From Acinetobacter calcoaceticus (GTDB lineage: Bacteria; Pseudomonadota; Gammaproteobacteria; Pseudomonadales; Moraxellaceae), in contig NZ_JADVKT010000008.1 of NCBI RefSeq assembly GCF_016508255.1, positions 1-64,000 on the forward strand: a stretch of DNA of 64,000 nt, given 5' to 3'. Numbering within the stretch: the first letter of the stretch is position 1; the number at the start of each line of letters is the position of its first letter. This document shows positions 47,741 to 59,596 of this stretch, piece after piece. Below the pieces are notes generated by a model, which worked only from the letters and a program-made list of their open reading frames with translations, was not told the DNA's origin and did no database searches. The translations under genes were made by a program, and so were the position numbers.

Positions 47741-50425
47741 ATGGCTACAATTCATGTCGATGGAAAATCGTATGAAGTCAACGGCTCGGAAAACTTGCTA
47801 CAAGCATGTTTGAGTCTGGGCATCGACATCCCATATTTTTGTTGGCATCCATCCTTAGGTTCGGTTGGTTCTTGCCGTCAATGTGCTGTTACGCAATATG
47901 CGAATCCAGAAGATACGCGTGGTCGTTTGGTCATGTCATGCATGACACCAGCATCTGACAATACCTATATCTCAATTGAAGACAAAGAAGCAACGGATTT
48001 CCGTGCATCTATTGTTGAATTTTTGATGACGAATCACCCACACGACTGTCCAGTCTGTGAAGAGGGTGGTCACTGTCATTTACAAGATATGACTGTGATG
48101 ACTGGTCATGACCGTCGTCGTTATCGCTTTACAAAACGTACGCATTACAACCAAGAACTCGGCTCATTCATTGCACATGAAATGAACCGTTGTATTGCTT
48201 GTTATCGTTGTGTTCGTTACTACAAAGACTACGCTGGCGGTACAGATTTTGGTGTATATGCCAATGCATCTCGTGTTTACTTTGGTCGTCCAGAATCAGG
48301 TACTTTAGAATCTGAATTCTCAGGTAACTTGACTGAAGTATGTCCAACAGGTGTATTCACTGATAAGACTCATTCAGAGCGTTATAACCGTAAGTGGGAC
48401 ATGCAGTATGCACCAAGCGTGTGTCAAGGCTGTTCTTCTGGTTGTAACATTTCTCCGGGTGAACGTTATGGTGAAATCCGTCGCGTAGAAAACCGTTTCA
48501 ATGGTTCAGTTAACCAATACTTCCTTTGTGATAAAGGTCGTTTTGGCACAGGTTATGTAAACCGTGCAGACCGTCCACGTCAGCCTCAGTTCCGTAACGG
48601 TGAAACTGTTGCAACTGTTTCTGTCGATCAAGCTCTAGATCAAACGATTGCGAAGCTTCAAGGCAAAAAAGTTTTGGGTATTGGTTCTCCACGCGCAAGC
48701 TTGGAATCAAACTACGCATTACGTGAGCTTGTAGGTCAGGCAAATTACTCAACTGGTGTTGCGCAAAAAGAGCAAAACCTTGTTGAACTTGCTGCATCTA
48801 TCATGCAAACCGAGGGTATTTACAACCCGAACATGCGTGAAATTGAAAGCTATGATGCTGTTCTGATTTTAGGTGAAGACCTGACTCAAACTGCACCACG
48901 TATGGCTTTGTCTGTTCGCCAAGCTGCGAAAAACAAAGCTCGCGAAATGGCTGCAAAAGCGCGTACCCCAGACTGGTTGGCTGAACCTGTACAACGTATT
49001 GGACAAGAAGCAAAATCTCCGATCTATATCTTGGCTGCAACTCAGACTCGTCTTGCCGACGTTGCAACTGGTGAAGTTGTTGCTTCTCCAAATGACATTG
49101 CACGTTTAGGCTTTGCCGTAGCAGCAGCAGTGAAAGGTGATGTAGTAAATGGTTTAGATGACGATGCAAAAGCATTTGCTCAAACCATTGCTGACACTTT
49201 AAAAGCAGCAAACAAACCATTAATCATTGCAGGCACAAGTTTGCAAGATGCTTCTATTATGGAAGCTGCGACTGAGTTGACTCAGAACTTAGGTGCTAAA
49301 GCTGGTTTAAGTCTTGTAGTTCCTGAAGTGAACTCTATGGGCTTGGCATTGTTTGGTGGCTTAAGCCTTGAACAAGCATTTGCTCAAGACTACGACACAC
49401 TTGTTATTGTTGAAAATGACTTGTTCCGTCGCTTACCTGCTGCTCAAGTAAAAGCTGCACTAGATAAAGCTGAAACAGTAATTGTACTTGATCACAGTGA
49501 AACTGAAACTGTGAAACAGGCTGATATTGTACTTTCAGCAGCAAGCTTTGCTGAAGGTGACGGTACTGTTGTAAGCCAAGAAGGTCGTGCACAACGTTTC
49601 TACCAAGTTTACGATCCAAGTTACTACAAACCTGAATATGCAATTAAAGAATCATGGCGTTGGTTACATGCCATTGAAACTGGCATTAAAGGTAAGGCTG
49701 TAGATTGGACATTGCTTGATGATGTAATTGAAAGCATCGTAAGAAATGTACCAGTACTTGAAGCTATTCAAGATGTGGCACCTGATGCAGGTTACCGTGT
49801 ACATGGTTTGAAAATTGCACGTGAACCACGTCGTTATTCAGGCCGTACTGCAATGCGTGCGCCGTTATCAGTTCATGAACCTAAACAGCCTACCGATCTA
49901 GATTCAGCATTAACATTCTCAATGGAAGGTTATGTTGGTCCGCAAAAAGCATCATCATTAGTACCATTTGCGTGGGCTCCGGGCTGGAACTCTCCGCAAT
50001 CTTGGAACAAATACCAAGATGAAGTGGGTGGTCACTTAAAAGGTGGTGATTCTGGTGTTCGTTTATTTGATCGCTTAGCAAAACGTCCTGCACGTAGCTA
50101 TGTTGCTCCAGTGCCTGTAGTTGCAAACCCTGAAAGTTTCCGCTTAGTACCAATGCATCATATTTTTGGTTCAGGTGAATTCACAATTAAAACACCTGCA
50201 ATGGAAACTCGTATTCCAGAAGCGATGTTTGCAGTGGGTGAACAAGATGCAACTCGTTTGAACCTTCAAGATGGTCAACGTATTACAGTAAAAGCAGGTG
50301 AAACCAGTGTGAGCTTGCCTGTACAAGTAATTGAATATTTACCTACAGGTTATATTGGTTACCCAGTTGGTTTAGCACCAATGGTGTCACTAGCTGAGCC
50401 TGTTTCAGTGGCTTTAGGAGTGTAA
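47741..50425 (+). CDS. nuoG: NADH-quinone oxidoreductase subunit G
   Basis: Large iron-sulfur subunit (894 residues). An N-terminal [2Fe-2S] domain ([17 protein letters not shown]) is followed by the His/Cys-ligated N5 cluster ([14 protein letters not shown]) and the N4 cluster ([12 protein letters not shown]). The N7 site (VCQGCSSGC, then FLCDKG) is also present, as in E. coli but lost in many other bacteria. The molybdopterin-oxidoreductase-like remainder is not catalytic. Confidence 0.95.
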   Translation: MATIHVDGKSYEVNGSENLLQACLSLGIDIPYFCWHPSLGSVGSCRQCAVTQYANPEDTRGRLVMSCMTPASDNTYISIEDKEATDFRASIVEFLMTNHPHDCPVCEEGGHCHLQDMTVMTGHDRRRYRFTKRTHYNQELGSFIAHEMNRCIACYRCVRYYKDYAGGTDFGVYANASRVYFGRPESGTLESEFSGNLTEVCPTGVFTDKTHSERYNRKWDMQYAPSVCQGCSSGCNISPGERYGEIRRVENRFNGSVNQYFLCDKGRFGTGYVNRADRPRQPQFRNGETVATVSVDQALDQTIAKLQGKKVLGIGSPRASLESNYALRELVGQANYSTGVAQKEQNLVELAASIMQTEGIYNPNMREIESYDAVLILGEDLTQTAPRMALSVRQAAKNKAREMAAKARTPDWLAEPVQRIGQEAKSPIYILAATQTRLADVATGEVVASPNDIARLGFAVAAAVKGDVVNGLDDDAKAFAQTIADTLKAANKPLIIAGTSLQDASIMEAATELTQNLGAKAGLSLVVPEVNSMGLALFGGLSLEQAFAQDYDTLVIVENDLFRRLPAAQVKAALDKAETVIVLDHSETETVKQADIVLSAASFAEGDGTVVSQEGRAQRFYQVYDPSYYKPEYAIKESWRWLHAIETGIKGKAVDWTLLDDVIESIVRNVPVLEAIQDVAPDAGYRVHGLKIAREPRRYSGRTAMRAPLSVHEPKQPTDLDSALTFSMEGYVGPQKASSLVPFAWAPGWNSPQSWNKYQDEVGGHLKGGDSGVRLFDRLAKRPARSYVAPVPVVANPESFRLVPMHHIFGSGEFTIKTPAMETRIPEAMFAVGEQDATRLNLQDGQRITVKAGETSVSLPVQVIEYLPTGYIGYPVGLAPMVSLAEPVSVALGV

Positions 50426-50428
50426 TTC

Positions 50429-51445
50429 ATGAATCAAGAAATTATACGTCAAACGCCACTTTGGGCTGAGAACTGGCCAATTGCCTACGCTGTAGTTCAA
50501 GCAGTTGTGATTTTGCTTGTTGTTGTTTTAGTTGCAGCGTTGATGTCTTTTATTGAACGTCGTTTGCTTGCTTGGTGGCAAGACCGTTATGGTCCAAACC
50601 GTGTTGGTCCTGGTGGTATGTTCCAGATCGTTGCCGACATGCTCAAGATCATGTTCAAAGAAGACTGGACACCAAAATTTGCTGACAAACTTACATTCCG
50701 TTTAGCACCAGCTGTTGCAATGGCAACAGCGGTTCTTTCATTCATGGTAATCCCGGTGAGTCCTTCACTGGGTGTTGCCGATATGAGTATCGGTTTGTTG
50801 TTCTTCATGGCAATGGCTGGTATTGCAGTCTATGCAGTATTATTTGGTGGCTGGGCTTCAAATAACAAATACTCATTGCTTGGTGGTTTACGTTCAGCTG
50901 CTCAAACCATTTCTTACGAAGTGTTCTTGGGTATCTCATTGATGGGTGTGGTTGCAATTGCAGGCTCATTTAACCTTCGTGAAATTGTTGAAGCACAACG
51001 CGATGTTTGGTTCGTTATTCCACAATTCTTAGGTTTCTTAATTTTTGTGGTTGCTGGTGTCGCGGTAACTCACCGTCATCCATTTGACCAACCAGAAGCA
51101 GAACAAGAATTGGCTGAAGGTTACCATGTTGAATATGGTGGTATGAAATGGGGTATGTTCTTCGTTGCTGAATATGTCAACGTAGTACTTATTTCTGCAT
51201 TGATCGTGACTTTATTCTTCGGTGGCTGGTTAGCACCATTCAATTTAGAAATTCCATTTGTTCCGCCAGTATTCTGGTTTGTGATTAAAACAGCATTCTT
51301 TGTAATGATGTTTGTTTTGGCTCGTGGTTCTTTAATGCGTCCACGTTATGACCAAGTCATGAACTTTGGTTGGAAAATTTGTTTGCCATTGGCGTTGGTC
51401 AACTTGTTAGTGACTGGTGCTGTGATTCTGATGAATCAGGCCTAG
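50429..51445 (+). CDS. nuoH: NADH-quinone oxidoreductase subunit H
   Basis: Membrane subunit (338 residues, about eight helices) that joins the quinone cavity to the proton-pumping arm. The family segments [21 protein letters not shown] and [22 protein letters not shown] are clear. It starts three bases after the nuoG stop. Confidence 0.96.
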   Translation: MNQEIIRQTPLWAENWPIAYAVVQAVVILLVVVLVAALMSFIERRLLAWWQDRYGPNRVGPGGMFQIVADMLKIMFKEDWTPKFADKLTFRLAPAVAMATAVLSFMVIPVSPSLGVADMSIGLLFFMAMAGIAVYAVLFGGWASNNKYSLLGGLRSAAQTISYEVFLGISLMGVVAIAGSFNLREIVEAQRDVWFVIPQFLGFLIFVVAGVAVTHRHPFDQPEAEQELAEGYHVEYGGMKWGMFFVAEYVNVVLISALIVTLFFGGWLAPFNLEIPFVPPVFWFVIKTAFFVMMFVLARGSLMRPRYDQVMNFGWKICLPLALVNLLVTGAVILMNQA

Positions 51446-51463
51446 GACAGCAGGGAGTACAAA

Positions 51464-52006
51464 ATGTATAAATTTCTAGCTGGATTCGGATCGATTGTAC
51501 GTTCGTTATTTATGGTATTTAGCCATGTAACGCGTAAACGTGACACGATTTTATATCCAGAAGTACCGGCTGAACAGATTGTGCCGCCACGCTTTCGTGG
51601 TCGTATTGTGTTGACGCGTGACCCAGATGGGGAAGAGCGTTGTGTGGCATGTAACCTATGTGCGGTTGCGTGTCCGGTTGGCTGTATCTCATTACAAAAA
51701 GCAGAAACAGAAGATGGACGTTGGTATCCGGAATTTTTCCGCATCAACTTTTCACGCTGTATTTTCTGCGGTATGTGTGAAGAAGCTTGTCCAACAACTG
51801 CGATTCAGATGACACCAGATTTCGAACTTGGTGAATATGTACGTCAAGACTTGGTTTATGAGAAAGAAAACTTACTCATTTCAGGTCCGGGTAAATACCC
51901 AGACTACAACTTCTACCGTGTAGCTGGTATGGCAATTAACGGTAAAGAGAAAGGTCAGGCGCAAAAAGAAAGTGCACCAATCGATGTACGGAGTCTATTA
52001 CCATGA
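51464..52006 (+). CDS. nuoI: NADH-quinone oxidoreductase subunit I
   Basis: Ferredoxin-like subunit (180 residues) with the two [4Fe-4S] clusters N6a and N6b. Both CxxCxxCxxxCP motifs are visible: [12 protein letters not shown] and [17 protein letters not shown] precedes the ATG. The end overlaps nuoJ by four bases. Confidence 0.96.
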   Translation: MYKFLAGFGSIVRSLFMVFSHVTRKRDTILYPEVPAEQIVPPRFRGRIVLTRDPDGEERCVACNLCAVACPVGCISLQKAETEDGRWYPEFFRINFSRCIFCGMCEEACPTTAIQMTPDFELGEYVRQDLVYEKENLLISGPGKYPDYNFYRVAGMAINGKEKGQAQKESAPIDVRSLLP

Positions 52007-52524
52007 TGTGGCCGTTTTATTTGATGGCACTCGTGGCCATCGTTTCTACGGTTCGTGTAGTGACTAACACGAACCCTGTACACGCTTTACTTAGTCTAAT
52101 TGTTTCATTGCTTGCTGTTGCTGGTATTTTCATGATCGTGGGGGCGCCTTTTGCAGGTGCTCTTGAAATCATTGTTTATGCCGGAGCAATTATGGTTCTG
52201 TTTGTCTTCGTGGTGATGATGCTAAATTTAGGTCAACACACTGTAGAACAAGAACGTAAATGGCTTTCTTCAGATGCTTGGGCATATCCAGCACTCATGA
52301 GTTTCTTACTCGGCTTGCTTTTGGTTTGGATGCTTGGTGGTGAATACACCACAATTTCAGCACCACTTGGGGCACAAGTGATTGGACCAAAAGTAGTTGG
52401 TCAAGCACTCTTTACTCACTATTTACTATTGGTTGAAGTTGCCGCGATGTTATTGCTAGCAGCCCTTGTTGCAGCATACCACTTAGGTAAACGTGAACCA
52501 GGTGCAGAAGAGGAAAAAGAATAA
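52003..52524 (+). CDS. nuoJ: NADH-quinone oxidoreductase subunit J
   Basis: Membrane subunit (173 residues, five helices). The family stretch [20 protein letters not shown] is present with its conserved Tyr. It overlaps nuoI by four bases and nuoK by one. Confidence 0.95.
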   Translation: MMWPFYLMALVAIVSTVRVVTNTNPVHALLSLIVSLLAVAGIFMIVGAPFAGALEIIVYAGAIMVLFVFVVMMLNLGQHTVEQERKWLSSDAWAYPALMSFLLGLLLVWMLGGEYTTISAPLGAQVIGPKVVGQALFTHYLLLVEVAAMLLLAALVAAYHLGKREPGAEEEKE

Positions 52525-52832
52525 TGGGCCAGATTCCTTTAGAACATGGTTTGATTGTTGCAACCATCCTTTTTGCACTCGGTTTTTACGGTGTAATGGT
52601 GCGACGCAACCTATTATTTATGTTAATGAGCCTTGAGGTCATGATGAATGCTGCTGCATTGGCATTTGTTCTTGCGGGTAGCGTATGGGCACAACCAGAT
52701 GGACAAGTGATGTTCATTCTGATTTTGACCCTTGCGGCAGCAGAGGCATGTATCGGTCTTGCGATTGTCCTTCAGTTCTATCATCGCTTCCATCATTTGG
52801 ATGTGGATGCTGCTAGTGAGATGCGCGGATGA
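52524..52832 (+). CDS. nuoK: NADH-quinone oxidoreductase subunit K
   Basis: Small membrane subunit (102 residues, three helices). The two membrane Glu needed for pumping are visible in [10 protein letters not shown] and [11 protein letters not shown]. It overlaps nuoL by four bases. Confidence 0.95.
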   Translation: MGQIPLEHGLIVATILFALGFYGVMVRRNLLFMLMSLEVMMNAAALAFVLAGSVWAQPDGQVMFILILTLAAAEACIGLAIVLQFYHRFHHLDVDAASEMRG

Positions 52833-54718
52833 GTTATTTATATCTAACAGTATTATTTCCGCTAATCGGTTTTATTTTATTGGCGGCAGGACGAGACAAG
52901 CTCTCTGAAAACGTTGCAGCAATTATTGGTGTGGGTTCTGTAGGTTTATCTGCATTATTTGCACTGATTGCTGGAATGGCATTTACTACTAGTGGTCAGC
53001 AAGTTTTTGTTCAAAACCTGTGGACATGGTTCAATGTTGGTGGTTTTGCACCGGGCATTAGCTTACATTTAGATGGCTTATCTTTACTCATGATGGGCAT
53101 GGTTACAGGTGTTGGTTTCCTAATCCACATCTTTGCATCATGGTACATGCGTGGTGAAGAAGGTTATGCGCGTTTCTTCTCTTATTTCAACCTGTTTGTT
53201 GCCAGCATGCTTGTGCTTGTACTGGGTGACAACTTGGCGTTGTTATTCTTAGGTTGGGAAGGCGTAGGTCTTTGCTCTTATTTGCTTATCGGTTTCTATT
53301 ATGCAAACCCTGCAAATGGTTGGGCTGCGATCAAAGCATTTACAGTTACCCGCGTAGGTGATGTATTCTTACTGATCGCTTTATTCTTGCTTTACCAACA
53401 ATTTGGTACGCTTAATACTCAGTACATCGTTGAACATGCAGCAGAAGTAATGACGAAGAGTTCGTCACTTACCATCTGGACTGCATTAATGTTGTTCTTG
53501 GGTGCTGCTGGTAAATCTGCTCAAATTCCATTGCAAACATGGTTAGCAGACGCGATGGCAGGTCCAACACCTGTTTCTGCATTAATCCACGCAGCAACAA
53601 TGGTAACGGCTGGTGTGTATTTATGCTGCCGTCTATTTAGTGTATTTGAACTTGCGCCTGAAGTGATGCAATTCATTTCGGTAACAGGCGCCGTGACTTT
53701 GTTAGTTGCAGGTTTTGCTGCACTTGTTCAAACAGACATCAAACGTATCTTGGCTTACTCAACAATGAGTCAGCTTGGTTATATGTTTATGGCTGTAGGT
53801 GCGGAAGCTTATCAAGCTGGCTTGTTCCACATGTTGGCTCACGCATTCTTCAAAGCTTTATTGTTCTTGTCTTCTGGTGCGGTGATTCTTGCTTACCATC
53901 ACGAGCAAAACATCTTCAAAATGGGTGGTTTGTTCAAACGTAACAAATTCCTATTTGCTTGTTTCGCGATTGGTGGCGGTGCATTAGCAGCTATTCCATT
54001 CTTGACGATTGGCTTCTTCTCTAAAGATGCGATTCTTGGTGAAGTTTGGGTACAAGGTCAATCAGTTGCTCTATACCACACCTTATATTGGGTGGGTGTA
54101 GCAGGTGCATTCCTGACTTCAATCTATACATTCCGTTTAATCTGGGTTGTATTCTTTGGTCAAGAAAACACGCCTTACCATGAAATTAAAGGCGCAACTT
54201 ACTGGGCTCCATTGGGTATTTTAGCTGTACTGTCTACTTTTGTTGGTGCCGTATTAAAAGCACCTGTAGCTGGTATTCTGAATACTGCAAAAATTCCTGA
54301 ATTCCATGTAGCTGAACAATTTGTAGAAGGCATGCATGGGGCAGAGCATTTAGCAGTAGGAATTGCGCTAGTGGGTCTAGTTGTTGGTATAGCATTATTT
54401 ACATTTGCTTATGGTGCAGTGAAATCATTTGCTCAAACAAGTTTGGGTTCAGGTTTGGCACATATTTGCCGTACCGCTTTTGGTTTTGATGCATTGTATG
54501 ACATCGTTTTTGTTAAACCTTATTTATTCTTCGCCAAAATCTTTGGCCGTGACCCGATTGACAGTTTGTGGTTAGTTCTTCCTGCACTTGTGAAAGGCGG
54601 AAATAGTTTTACAAGCTCACGTCAAACCGGTTCATTGCGTGAATACGCATCAAGTATGTCACTCGGTGTAGTGGTGTTATTGATGATCTTGATCGTTATT
54701 CAGGTAGTGGGGAAATAA
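52829..54718 (+). CDS. nuoL: NADH-quinone oxidoreductase subunit L
   Basis: Distal antiporter-like pumping subunit (629 residues, about 16 helices plus the C-terminal lateral helix). [17 protein letters not shown] with the key Glu, the broken-helix region [29 protein letters not shown] and the lysine-bearing stretch before [13 protein letters not shown] are visible. Confidence 0.96.
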   Translation: MSYLYLTVLFPLIGFILLAAGRDKLSENVAAIIGVGSVGLSALFALIAGMAFTTSGQQVFVQNLWTWFNVGGFAPGISLHLDGLSLLMMGMVTGVGFLIHIFASWYMRGEEGYARFFSYFNLFVASMLVLVLGDNLALLFLGWEGVGLCSYLLIGFYYANPANGWAAIKAFTVTRVGDVFLLIALFLLYQQFGTLNTQYIVEHAAEVMTKSSSLTIWTALMLFLGAAGKSAQIPLQTWLADAMAGPTPVSALIHAATMVTAGVYLCCRLFSVFELAPEVMQFISVTGAVTLLVAGFAALVQTDIKRILAYSTMSQLGYMFMAVGAEAYQAGLFHMLAHAFFKALLFLSSGAVILAYHHEQNIFKMGGLFKRNKFLFACFAIGGGALAAIPFLTIGFFSKDAILGEVWVQGQSVALYHTLYWVGVAGAFLTSIYTFRLIWVVFFGQENTPYHEIKGATYWAPLGILAVLSTFVGAVLKAPVAGILNTAKIPEFHVAEQFVEGMHGAEHLAVGIALVGLVVGIALFTFAYGAVKSFAQTSLGSGLAHICRTAFGFDALYDIVFVKPYLFFAKIFGRDPIDSLWLVLPALVKGGNSFTSSRQTGSLREYASSMSLGVVVLLMILIVIQVVGK

Positions 54719-54719
54719 A

Positions 54720-56318
54720 ATGGAAAACAATTTAATTTTACCCGCGCTGATTCTTGTTCCGTTCATTGCTGGTTTTATTTGTTGGTTAGTCGATAAGCTC
54801 GACAAAACTTTGCCACGTTGGATTGCCTTAATTGGTATGCTCATTACTTTGGGCTTAGGTCTTGCACTTTGGCAAAATGGAACTTATAGCTATGAGATGG
54901 GTTCAAAAATCCCAACTTGGTCTGCTGAGTTCTATTTACCGTGGATTCAATCCCTCGGTATCGGCATCCACCTTGCTGTAGATGGCTTATCTTTACTCAT
55001 GGTGTTATTAACAGCATTACTTGGTGTGCTTGCTGTTGGTTGTTCATGGGGCGAAATTCAAAAGAATGTTGGTTTCTTCCATTTAAACCTCTTATGGAGT
55101 TTAGGTGGCGTTATCGGTGTATTCTTAGCGATTGACCTGTTCTTGTTCTTCTTCTTCTGGGAGATGATGCTTGTACCAATCTACTTCCTGATTGCGTTAT
55201 GGGGTCATAAAGGTTCAAACGGTCGTTCACGTGTTTACGCAGCTACTAAGTTCTTCCTTTACACGCAAATCGCTGGTTTAGTGATGTTAATCGGTATTCT
55301 TGGTCTTGTAGTTTATGGCTACATGATGACCGGAATGATCGGTTTTGATTACAACTATTTATTAGCTGTAGCTAACCACTTACCGCCTAGCTTAGCGTAT
55401 GGTTTCATGATCTGTTTCTTCATCGGTTTTGCGGTGAAGTTACCAGTATTCCCATTACATGGTTGGTTGCCAGATGCGCATGCTCAAGCACCTACAGCAG
55501 GTTCTGTAGACTTAGCGGGTATCTTGATTAAAACAGCTGCGTATGGCTTGCTTCGTTTTGTTATTCCATTCTTCCCAGCAGCTTCTGCACAGTTTGCAGA
55601 TATTGCGATTATTTTCGGTTTGATTGGTATTTTCTACGGCGCATGGTGTGCTTACCAGCAAACTGACATGAAACGTTTACTTGCGTATACGTCGATTTCA
55701 CACATGGGCTTTATTTTACTTGCAATCTACGCAGGTAACATTTTGACCTTCCAAGGTCTAATGATCATGATGTTGGCACATGGTTTGTCATCAGCTGCAT
55801 TGTTCATTATGTCTGGTCAAATCTACGAACGTTTACATACACGTGACTTGCGTTTAATGGGTGGTCTTCGTGGCCAACTTCAGTACTTGCCATTTTTCTT
55901 GATGTTCTTCGTTGCTGCTCTTGTTGGTGTGCCAGGTTTAGGTAACTTTATTGGTGAATTCCTGATCTTGATGGGTTCATTTAATAAATATCCTGTATTC
56001 ACGATTCTTGCTTCTATCAGCCTTGTATTTGCAGGCTTATATGGCTTGATTTTGATTCACCGTACTTTATTTGGTGAACCAAATCCTGAACAAAAGCAAC
56101 ACTACACTAGTCCACTAAAAGACTTATCTGCTCGTGAAGTTGGTATTTTGATGATTTGTGCGATTGGTCTCGTTTGGCTTGGTATCTACCCACAAACATT
56201 CTTGGATGTATCTCATTCAAGCATGCAGTGGTTTGTCAATAGTTATGTGCCAGTTCAAGAAGTCGTTGAAACTGTTCAGCAAACAGCTACTCAACTTGAC
56301 CATGTGGAGATCCAATAA
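54720..56318 (+). CDS. nuoM: NADH-quinone oxidoreductase subunit M
   Basis: Middle antiporter-like pumping subunit (532 residues, about 14 helices). FFWEMMLVPIYFLIALWG with the key Glu and PLHGWLPDAHAQAPTAGSVDLAG are family signatures. The ATG follows the nuoL stop by one base. Confidence 0.96.
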   Translation: MENNLILPALILVPFIAGFICWLVDKLDKTLPRWIALIGMLITLGLGLALWQNGTYSYEMGSKIPTWSAEFYLPWIQSLGIGIHLAVDGLSLLMVLLTALLGVLAVGCSWGEIQKNVGFFHLNLLWSLGGVIGVFLAIDLFLFFFFWEMMLVPIYFLIALWGHKGSNGRSRVYAATKFFLYTQIAGLVMLIGILGLVVYGYMMTGMIGFDYNYLLAVANHLPPSLAYGFMICFFIGFAVKLPVFPLHGWLPDAHAQAPTAGSVDLAGILIKTAAYGLLRFVIPFFPAASAQFADIAIIFGLIGIFYGAWCAYQQTDMKRLLAYTSISHMGFILLAIYAGNILTFQGLMIMMLAHGLSSAALFIMSGQIYERLHTRDLRLMGGLRGQLQYLPFFLMFFVAALVGVPGLGNFIGEFLILMGSFNKYPVFTILASISLVFAGLYGLILIHRTLFGEPNPEQKQHYTSPLKDLSAREVGILMICAIGLVWLGIYPQTFLDVSHSSMQWFVNSYVPVQEVVETVQQTATQLDHVEIQ

Positions 56319-56320
56319 TC

Positions 56321-57817
56321 ATGAACTTCACAGTATCATTCGCTACGCTTATGCCTTTAGCTCCTGTGATGATTGTTGCTTTGACAACAGTCGTCGTCAT
56401 GCTGTTAATTTCAATTAAGCGTAATCATAATTTAATCGCAACAACTTCTGTTGTTGGTTTAAACCTCGCTGCACTTTATATTTTATTTGAAGTATTTGGC
56501 GGTAAGTTTGTACCGGCAAATGTGATGGGCATGTTTATGGTTGATCCATTTACCATGTTCTATCAATTTATGATTTTGATCGCGGCGTTGGCTTGTTGTA
56601 CTTTGTCTCACGCTTACATCGAAACCTATAAAGACAACCGCGAAGAGCTCTATCTTTTGTTACTTGCTTCAGTAGCAGGTGCAATGTTGATGGTTGCAAG
56701 TTCTCACTATGCATCGTTCTTCATTAGCCTTGAGTTAATGTCGATCCCTGTATATGGCTTACTTGCTTATACTTATCAACGTAGTAGTTCACTTGAAGCT
56801 GGTATTAAATATCTTGTACTTTCAGCGACAGCTTCTGCAATGCTGTTGATGGGTATGGCATATATCTATGCATATACTGGTTCACTTTCATTCTATGATT
56901 CTGTACAGGCGTTATTTGGTGCAATCAAACAGCCAATGGTGTTATTAGGTTTAGCACTCATTATCTTTGCTGTTGCATTTAAATTATCGCTTGCGCCGTT
57001 CCATAAATGGACACCAGATGTATATGCAGGTGCACCAGCGCCAATGGCAACTTTCTTGGCAACCGCTGCTAAAGTTGCAACAATTGGTTTGTTCGTGCGC
57101 TATATGCTTGCTTCAGGCGCAATTATGGTGGATTCGTTAGTCACTATTTTGACAATCATTGCTGTATTGTCGATTTTAGTTGGTAACTTACTCGCTGTTC
57201 GTCAAGTTAACTTAAAACGTATTCTTGGTTATTCATCTATTGCTCATTTTGGTTATTTGTTAATTGCTTTAATTAGCATGACTTATGCGAGCTTGGGTAG
57301 TGTAACTGTATATGTGGTGTCTTATGTATTAACAACTATCGGTGCTTTTGGTGCGGTAGCGTTAATGTCTAGCCCATATAACAACGTAGATGAAGCACAA
57401 AGTCTTGCCGACTACCGTGGTTTGTTCTGGCGTCGTCCGGTACTTACAGCAACTTTAACAGTCATGATGTTATCTTTGGCTGGTATTCCATTAACAGCAG
57501 GCTTCATTGGTAAGTTCTTGGTGGTAATGGCTGCTGTAACAACTCAACACTGGTTCTTGGCTGCAATGGTTATTGTGGGTAGTGGTATTGGTTTGTACTA
57601 TTACTTACGTGTGATGGTTGTCATGTATATGACTCCACCAGAGACTCCTCGTATTGATGCAGATGCTCATTGGGGTCAAAAAGTAGGTGGTTTAATGGTA
57701 TTGGCTGCTGCTGCATTAGTTATTATTTTGGGTGTTTACCCAGATCCAATGATTAATTTGGCATTAAAAGCAGAAATTTTATCTCCATTACATTTCATGC
57801 TTTCACAACAACAATAA
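56321..57817 (+). CDS. nuoN: NADH-quinone oxidoreductase subunit N
   Basis: Third antiporter-like pumping subunit (498 residues, about 14 helices). SLELMSIPVYGLLAY with the key Glu and PFHKWTPDVYAGAPAPMATFLA are visible. Last gene of the operon, closed by the terminator at 57829-57860. Confidence 0.96.
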   Translation: MNFTVSFATLMPLAPVMIVALTTVVVMLLISIKRNHNLIATTSVVGLNLAALYILFEVFGGKFVPANVMGMFMVDPFTMFYQFMILIAALACCTLSHAYIETYKDNREELYLLLLASVAGAMLMVASSHYASFFISLELMSIPVYGLLAYTYQRSSSLEAGIKYLVLSATASAMLLMGMAYIYAYTGSLSFYDSVQALFGAIKQPMVLLGLALIIFAVAFKLSLAPFHKWTPDVYAGAPAPMATFLATAAKVATIGLFVRYMLASGAIMVDSLVTILTIIAVLSILVGNLLAVRQVNLKRILGYSSIAHFGYLLIALISMTYASLGSVTVYVVSYVLTTIGAFGAVALMSSPYNNVDEAQSLADYRGLFWRRPVLTATLTVMMLSLAGIPLTAGFIGKFLVVMAAVTTQHWFLAAMVIVGSGIGLYYYLRVMVVMYMTPPETPRIDADAHWGQKVGGLMVLAAAALVIILGVYPDPMINLALKAEILSPLHFMLSQQQ

Positions 57818-57828
57818 TTCTAGTGTAC

Positions 57829-57860
57829 AAAAAAGCCTCCAAATCTGGAGGCTTTTTTTT
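57829..57860 (+). terminator. Strong terminator of the nuo operon
   Basis: A perfect 13-base stem (AAAAAAGCCTCCA with its complement), an AATC loop, and an eight-T tract. It lies 12 bases after the nuoN stop. Confidence 0.95.
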
Positions 57861-57917
57861 ATTGGGCATTAAAAAAAGATTATAATAAATACGTTTTTAT
57901 ATTTTTAGGTAACATCT

Positions 57918-58553
57918 GTGGCCATTCAAGAAATTCGTCACCCACTTATTCGTCATAAATTAGGTTTGTTGCGTCGTTCTGACATCAGTACTAAAAATTT
58001 CCGTGAGCTTGCTCAGGAAGTGACTATGTTGTTGACTTATGAAGCAACAAAAGATTTACCAGTTGTGGATTGTGAAATTGATGGATGGGCTGGAACCGTT
58101 ACTACACAGCGTATTGCTGGTAAAAAAATAACGGTTGTACCGATTTTACGTGCAGGCATTGGTATGCTAGATGGCGTACTTAATTTAATCCCAAGTGCAA
58201 AAGTGAGTGTTTTAGGTCTTGAGCGTAATGAAGAAACATTAGAAGTTCGCACTTATTATAAAAAATTGGTTCCAGATGTCGCTAATCGTCTTGCAATGAT
58301 TATCGATCCAATGTTGGCAACTGGTAACTCATTAGTTGCTGCCATTGATGTACTAAAGGCGAGTGGCTGTAAAGATATACGTGTTATGGTGCTAGTTGCT
58401 GCTCCAGAAGGCGTTGCTAAAGTTGAAGCAGCTCATCCAGATGTACTGATTTATACAGCATCTATTGATAATGGCTTAAATGAACAAGGATATATTGTTC
58501 CTGGTTTAGGTGATGCCGGCGATAAAATTTTTGGTAGTGTCCAAAAAGACTAA
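57918..58553 (+). CDS. upp: Uracil phosphoribosyltransferase
   Basis: Salvages uracil to UMP with PRPP. The 211-residue length is typical. The PRPP-binding motif [17 protein letters not shown] (about 125-140) and the C-terminal uracil-contact loop [15 protein letters not shown] are present. The start is GTG with AGGT upstream. A hairpin terminator follows. Confidence 0.95.
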   Translation: MAIQEIRHPLIRHKLGLLRRSDISTKNFRELAQEVTMLLTYEATKDLPVVDCEIDGWAGTVTTQRIAGKKITVVPILRAGIGMLDGVLNLIPSAKVSVLGLERNEETLEVRTYYKKLVPDVANRLAMIIDPMLATGNSLVAAIDVLKASGCKDIRVMVLVAAPEGVAKVEAAHPDVLIYTASIDNGLNEQGYIVPGLGDAGDKIFGSVQKD

Positions 58554-58569
58554 TTTTTGAAATAACGAT

Positions 58570-58627
58570 AAAAAGAGACTTAATCAAACCGTAGTGTTTT
58601 GAGGGCGGATTGAAAGTCTCTTTTTAA
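58570..58627 (+). terminator. Terminator after upp
   Basis: AAAAAGAGACTT and AAGTCTCTTTTT pair perfectly over 12 bases across a 32-base loop, ending in a T run. The long loop may hold a second small structure. Confidence 0.75.
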
Positions 58628-58670
58628 TTTTCTGCTGTAATGACAGTATTGGAAAAGTAGGATAAAGATC

Positions 58671-58964
58671 ATGAAGCAAGAATTTTATACCGGAAAAGTT
58701 AAACAATATGATCCTGAAAAAGGATTTGGTTTTATTGGCACGGCTGAGGGAGATATTTTCTTTCATATTTCGGATTTTCCTGCATCGGAAGGGGAACCGA
58801 AAAGAAATGAAAAAGTGAAATTTCTTGCTGTAGATAATCAGGGGAAATTTAAGGCTGTAAAGATTGAGCGTATCGATCCTAATCCGTCTAAAACCAAAAA
58901 AACTCAAATCACCGATCATAATAAAGCGATTACAACAGAGTTGTTATCACATTTCCGACGCTAA
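58671..58964 (+). CDS. Cold-shock-domain protein with C-terminal extension
   Basis: A 97-residue RNA/DNA-binding protein. The OB-fold has RNP1 KGFGFIG (residues 17-23) and RNP2 DIFFHISDF (28-36). It is about 30 residues longer than CspA, with a basic tail (NPSKTKKTQ) that may help nucleic-acid binding. AGGAT precedes the ATG. RNP1 reads FGFI where many have YGFI. It appears to be a single-gene unit. Confidence 0.85.
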   Translation: MKQEFYTGKVKQYDPEKGFGFIGTAEGDIFFHISDFPASEGEPKRNEKVKFLAVDNQGKFKAVKIERIDPNPSKTKKTQITDHNKAITTELLSHFRR

Positions 58965-59060
58965 TCGTGTTCTCAATCTTCAGCGCTATCTTGGTACTGA
59001 GTTTATGAGGCCAGCAGAGAAGATTTGTGATTGCGTGTGGAATGAGTAAGTAATACAAAA

Positions 59061-59086
59061 TTAAGGGAGGTGTTAGCTTCCCTTAA
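59061..59086 (+). terminator. Hairpin after the cold-shock gene
   Basis: TTAAGGGA and TCCCTTAA pair around a 10-base loop about 100 bases after the stop codon, followed by TCTTCTT. A weak terminator. Confidence 0.5.
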
Positions 59087-59129
59087 TCTTCTTAAGCAAT
59101 AAATAATAAAATGAAAAGAATGGGGATGT

Positions 59130-59585
59130 ATGTTACAACGGGGAAAAATTAAACGCGGCAAATCCAAGCTAAATTCAAGTGAGTATATAAGTCTATTTAT
59201 TGTTGGTATTTTGGTTATTGTTGCATCTGTTACTTTTATGGGATTACGCTCTCATCAGCAGGTTCAGCAACGTGCTTCACAAGAAAAAGTGCAACTATTA
59301 ATACAGCAACAAAAACAAATTGTTGAAGCACAGCGTGCAGCTTTGGGTAAATTACCAGATGTTCAACTTTCTGAAAGAACGAAAAAGGCTTTAGCACTTA
59401 CATCAGAAAAAGTCCCAGAACGGGTAAATCATGAAACATTAGCTTTTCATTGTGATGGTCGGATGTACTGTACCCAAATGAGCTCTTTAGAAGAAGCACG
59501 TTGGTTCGTACGAAATTGCCCAAACACTAAAATGGATGGCGATCTTGATGGTGAGCCATGTGAGAATGACTCAAGATGGCACTAG
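59130..59585 (+). CDS. Membrane-anchored Excalibur-domain protein
   Basis: A 151-residue protein with a basic N-terminus, one membrane helix (about 20-40), a Gln-rich helical segment (about 43-70) and a C-terminal Excalibur domain (FHCDGRMYC to DGDLDGEPCEND). The acidic DxDxDG-like loop may bind calcium, and the four Cys probably pair as disulfides outside the cytosol. Function is unknown. GGGGA lies close to the ATG. It converges with the LysR gene. Confidence 0.78.
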   Translation: MLQRGKIKRGKSKLNSSEYISLFIVGILVIVASVTFMGLRSHQQVQQRASQEKVQLLIQQQKQIVEAQRAALGKLPDVQLSERTKKALALTSEKVPERVNHETLAFHCDGRMYCTQMSSLEEARWFVRNCPNTKMDGDLDGEPCENDSRWH

Positions 59586-59596
59586 AAGATCAGGTT

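Noticed and set aside
48801..49220. Leu/Gln-rich 139-codon minus-strand frame inside nuoG
   Set aside because: Antisense shadow; the Leu/Gln bias comes from the complement of Ala/Lys-rich codons in nuoG.
58864..59049. 61-codon frame overlapping the end of the cold-shock gene
   Set aside because: Most of it overlaps the cold-shock gene out of frame, and there is no ribosome binding site. A frameshifted longer cold-shock protein was considered, but nothing recognisable follows.
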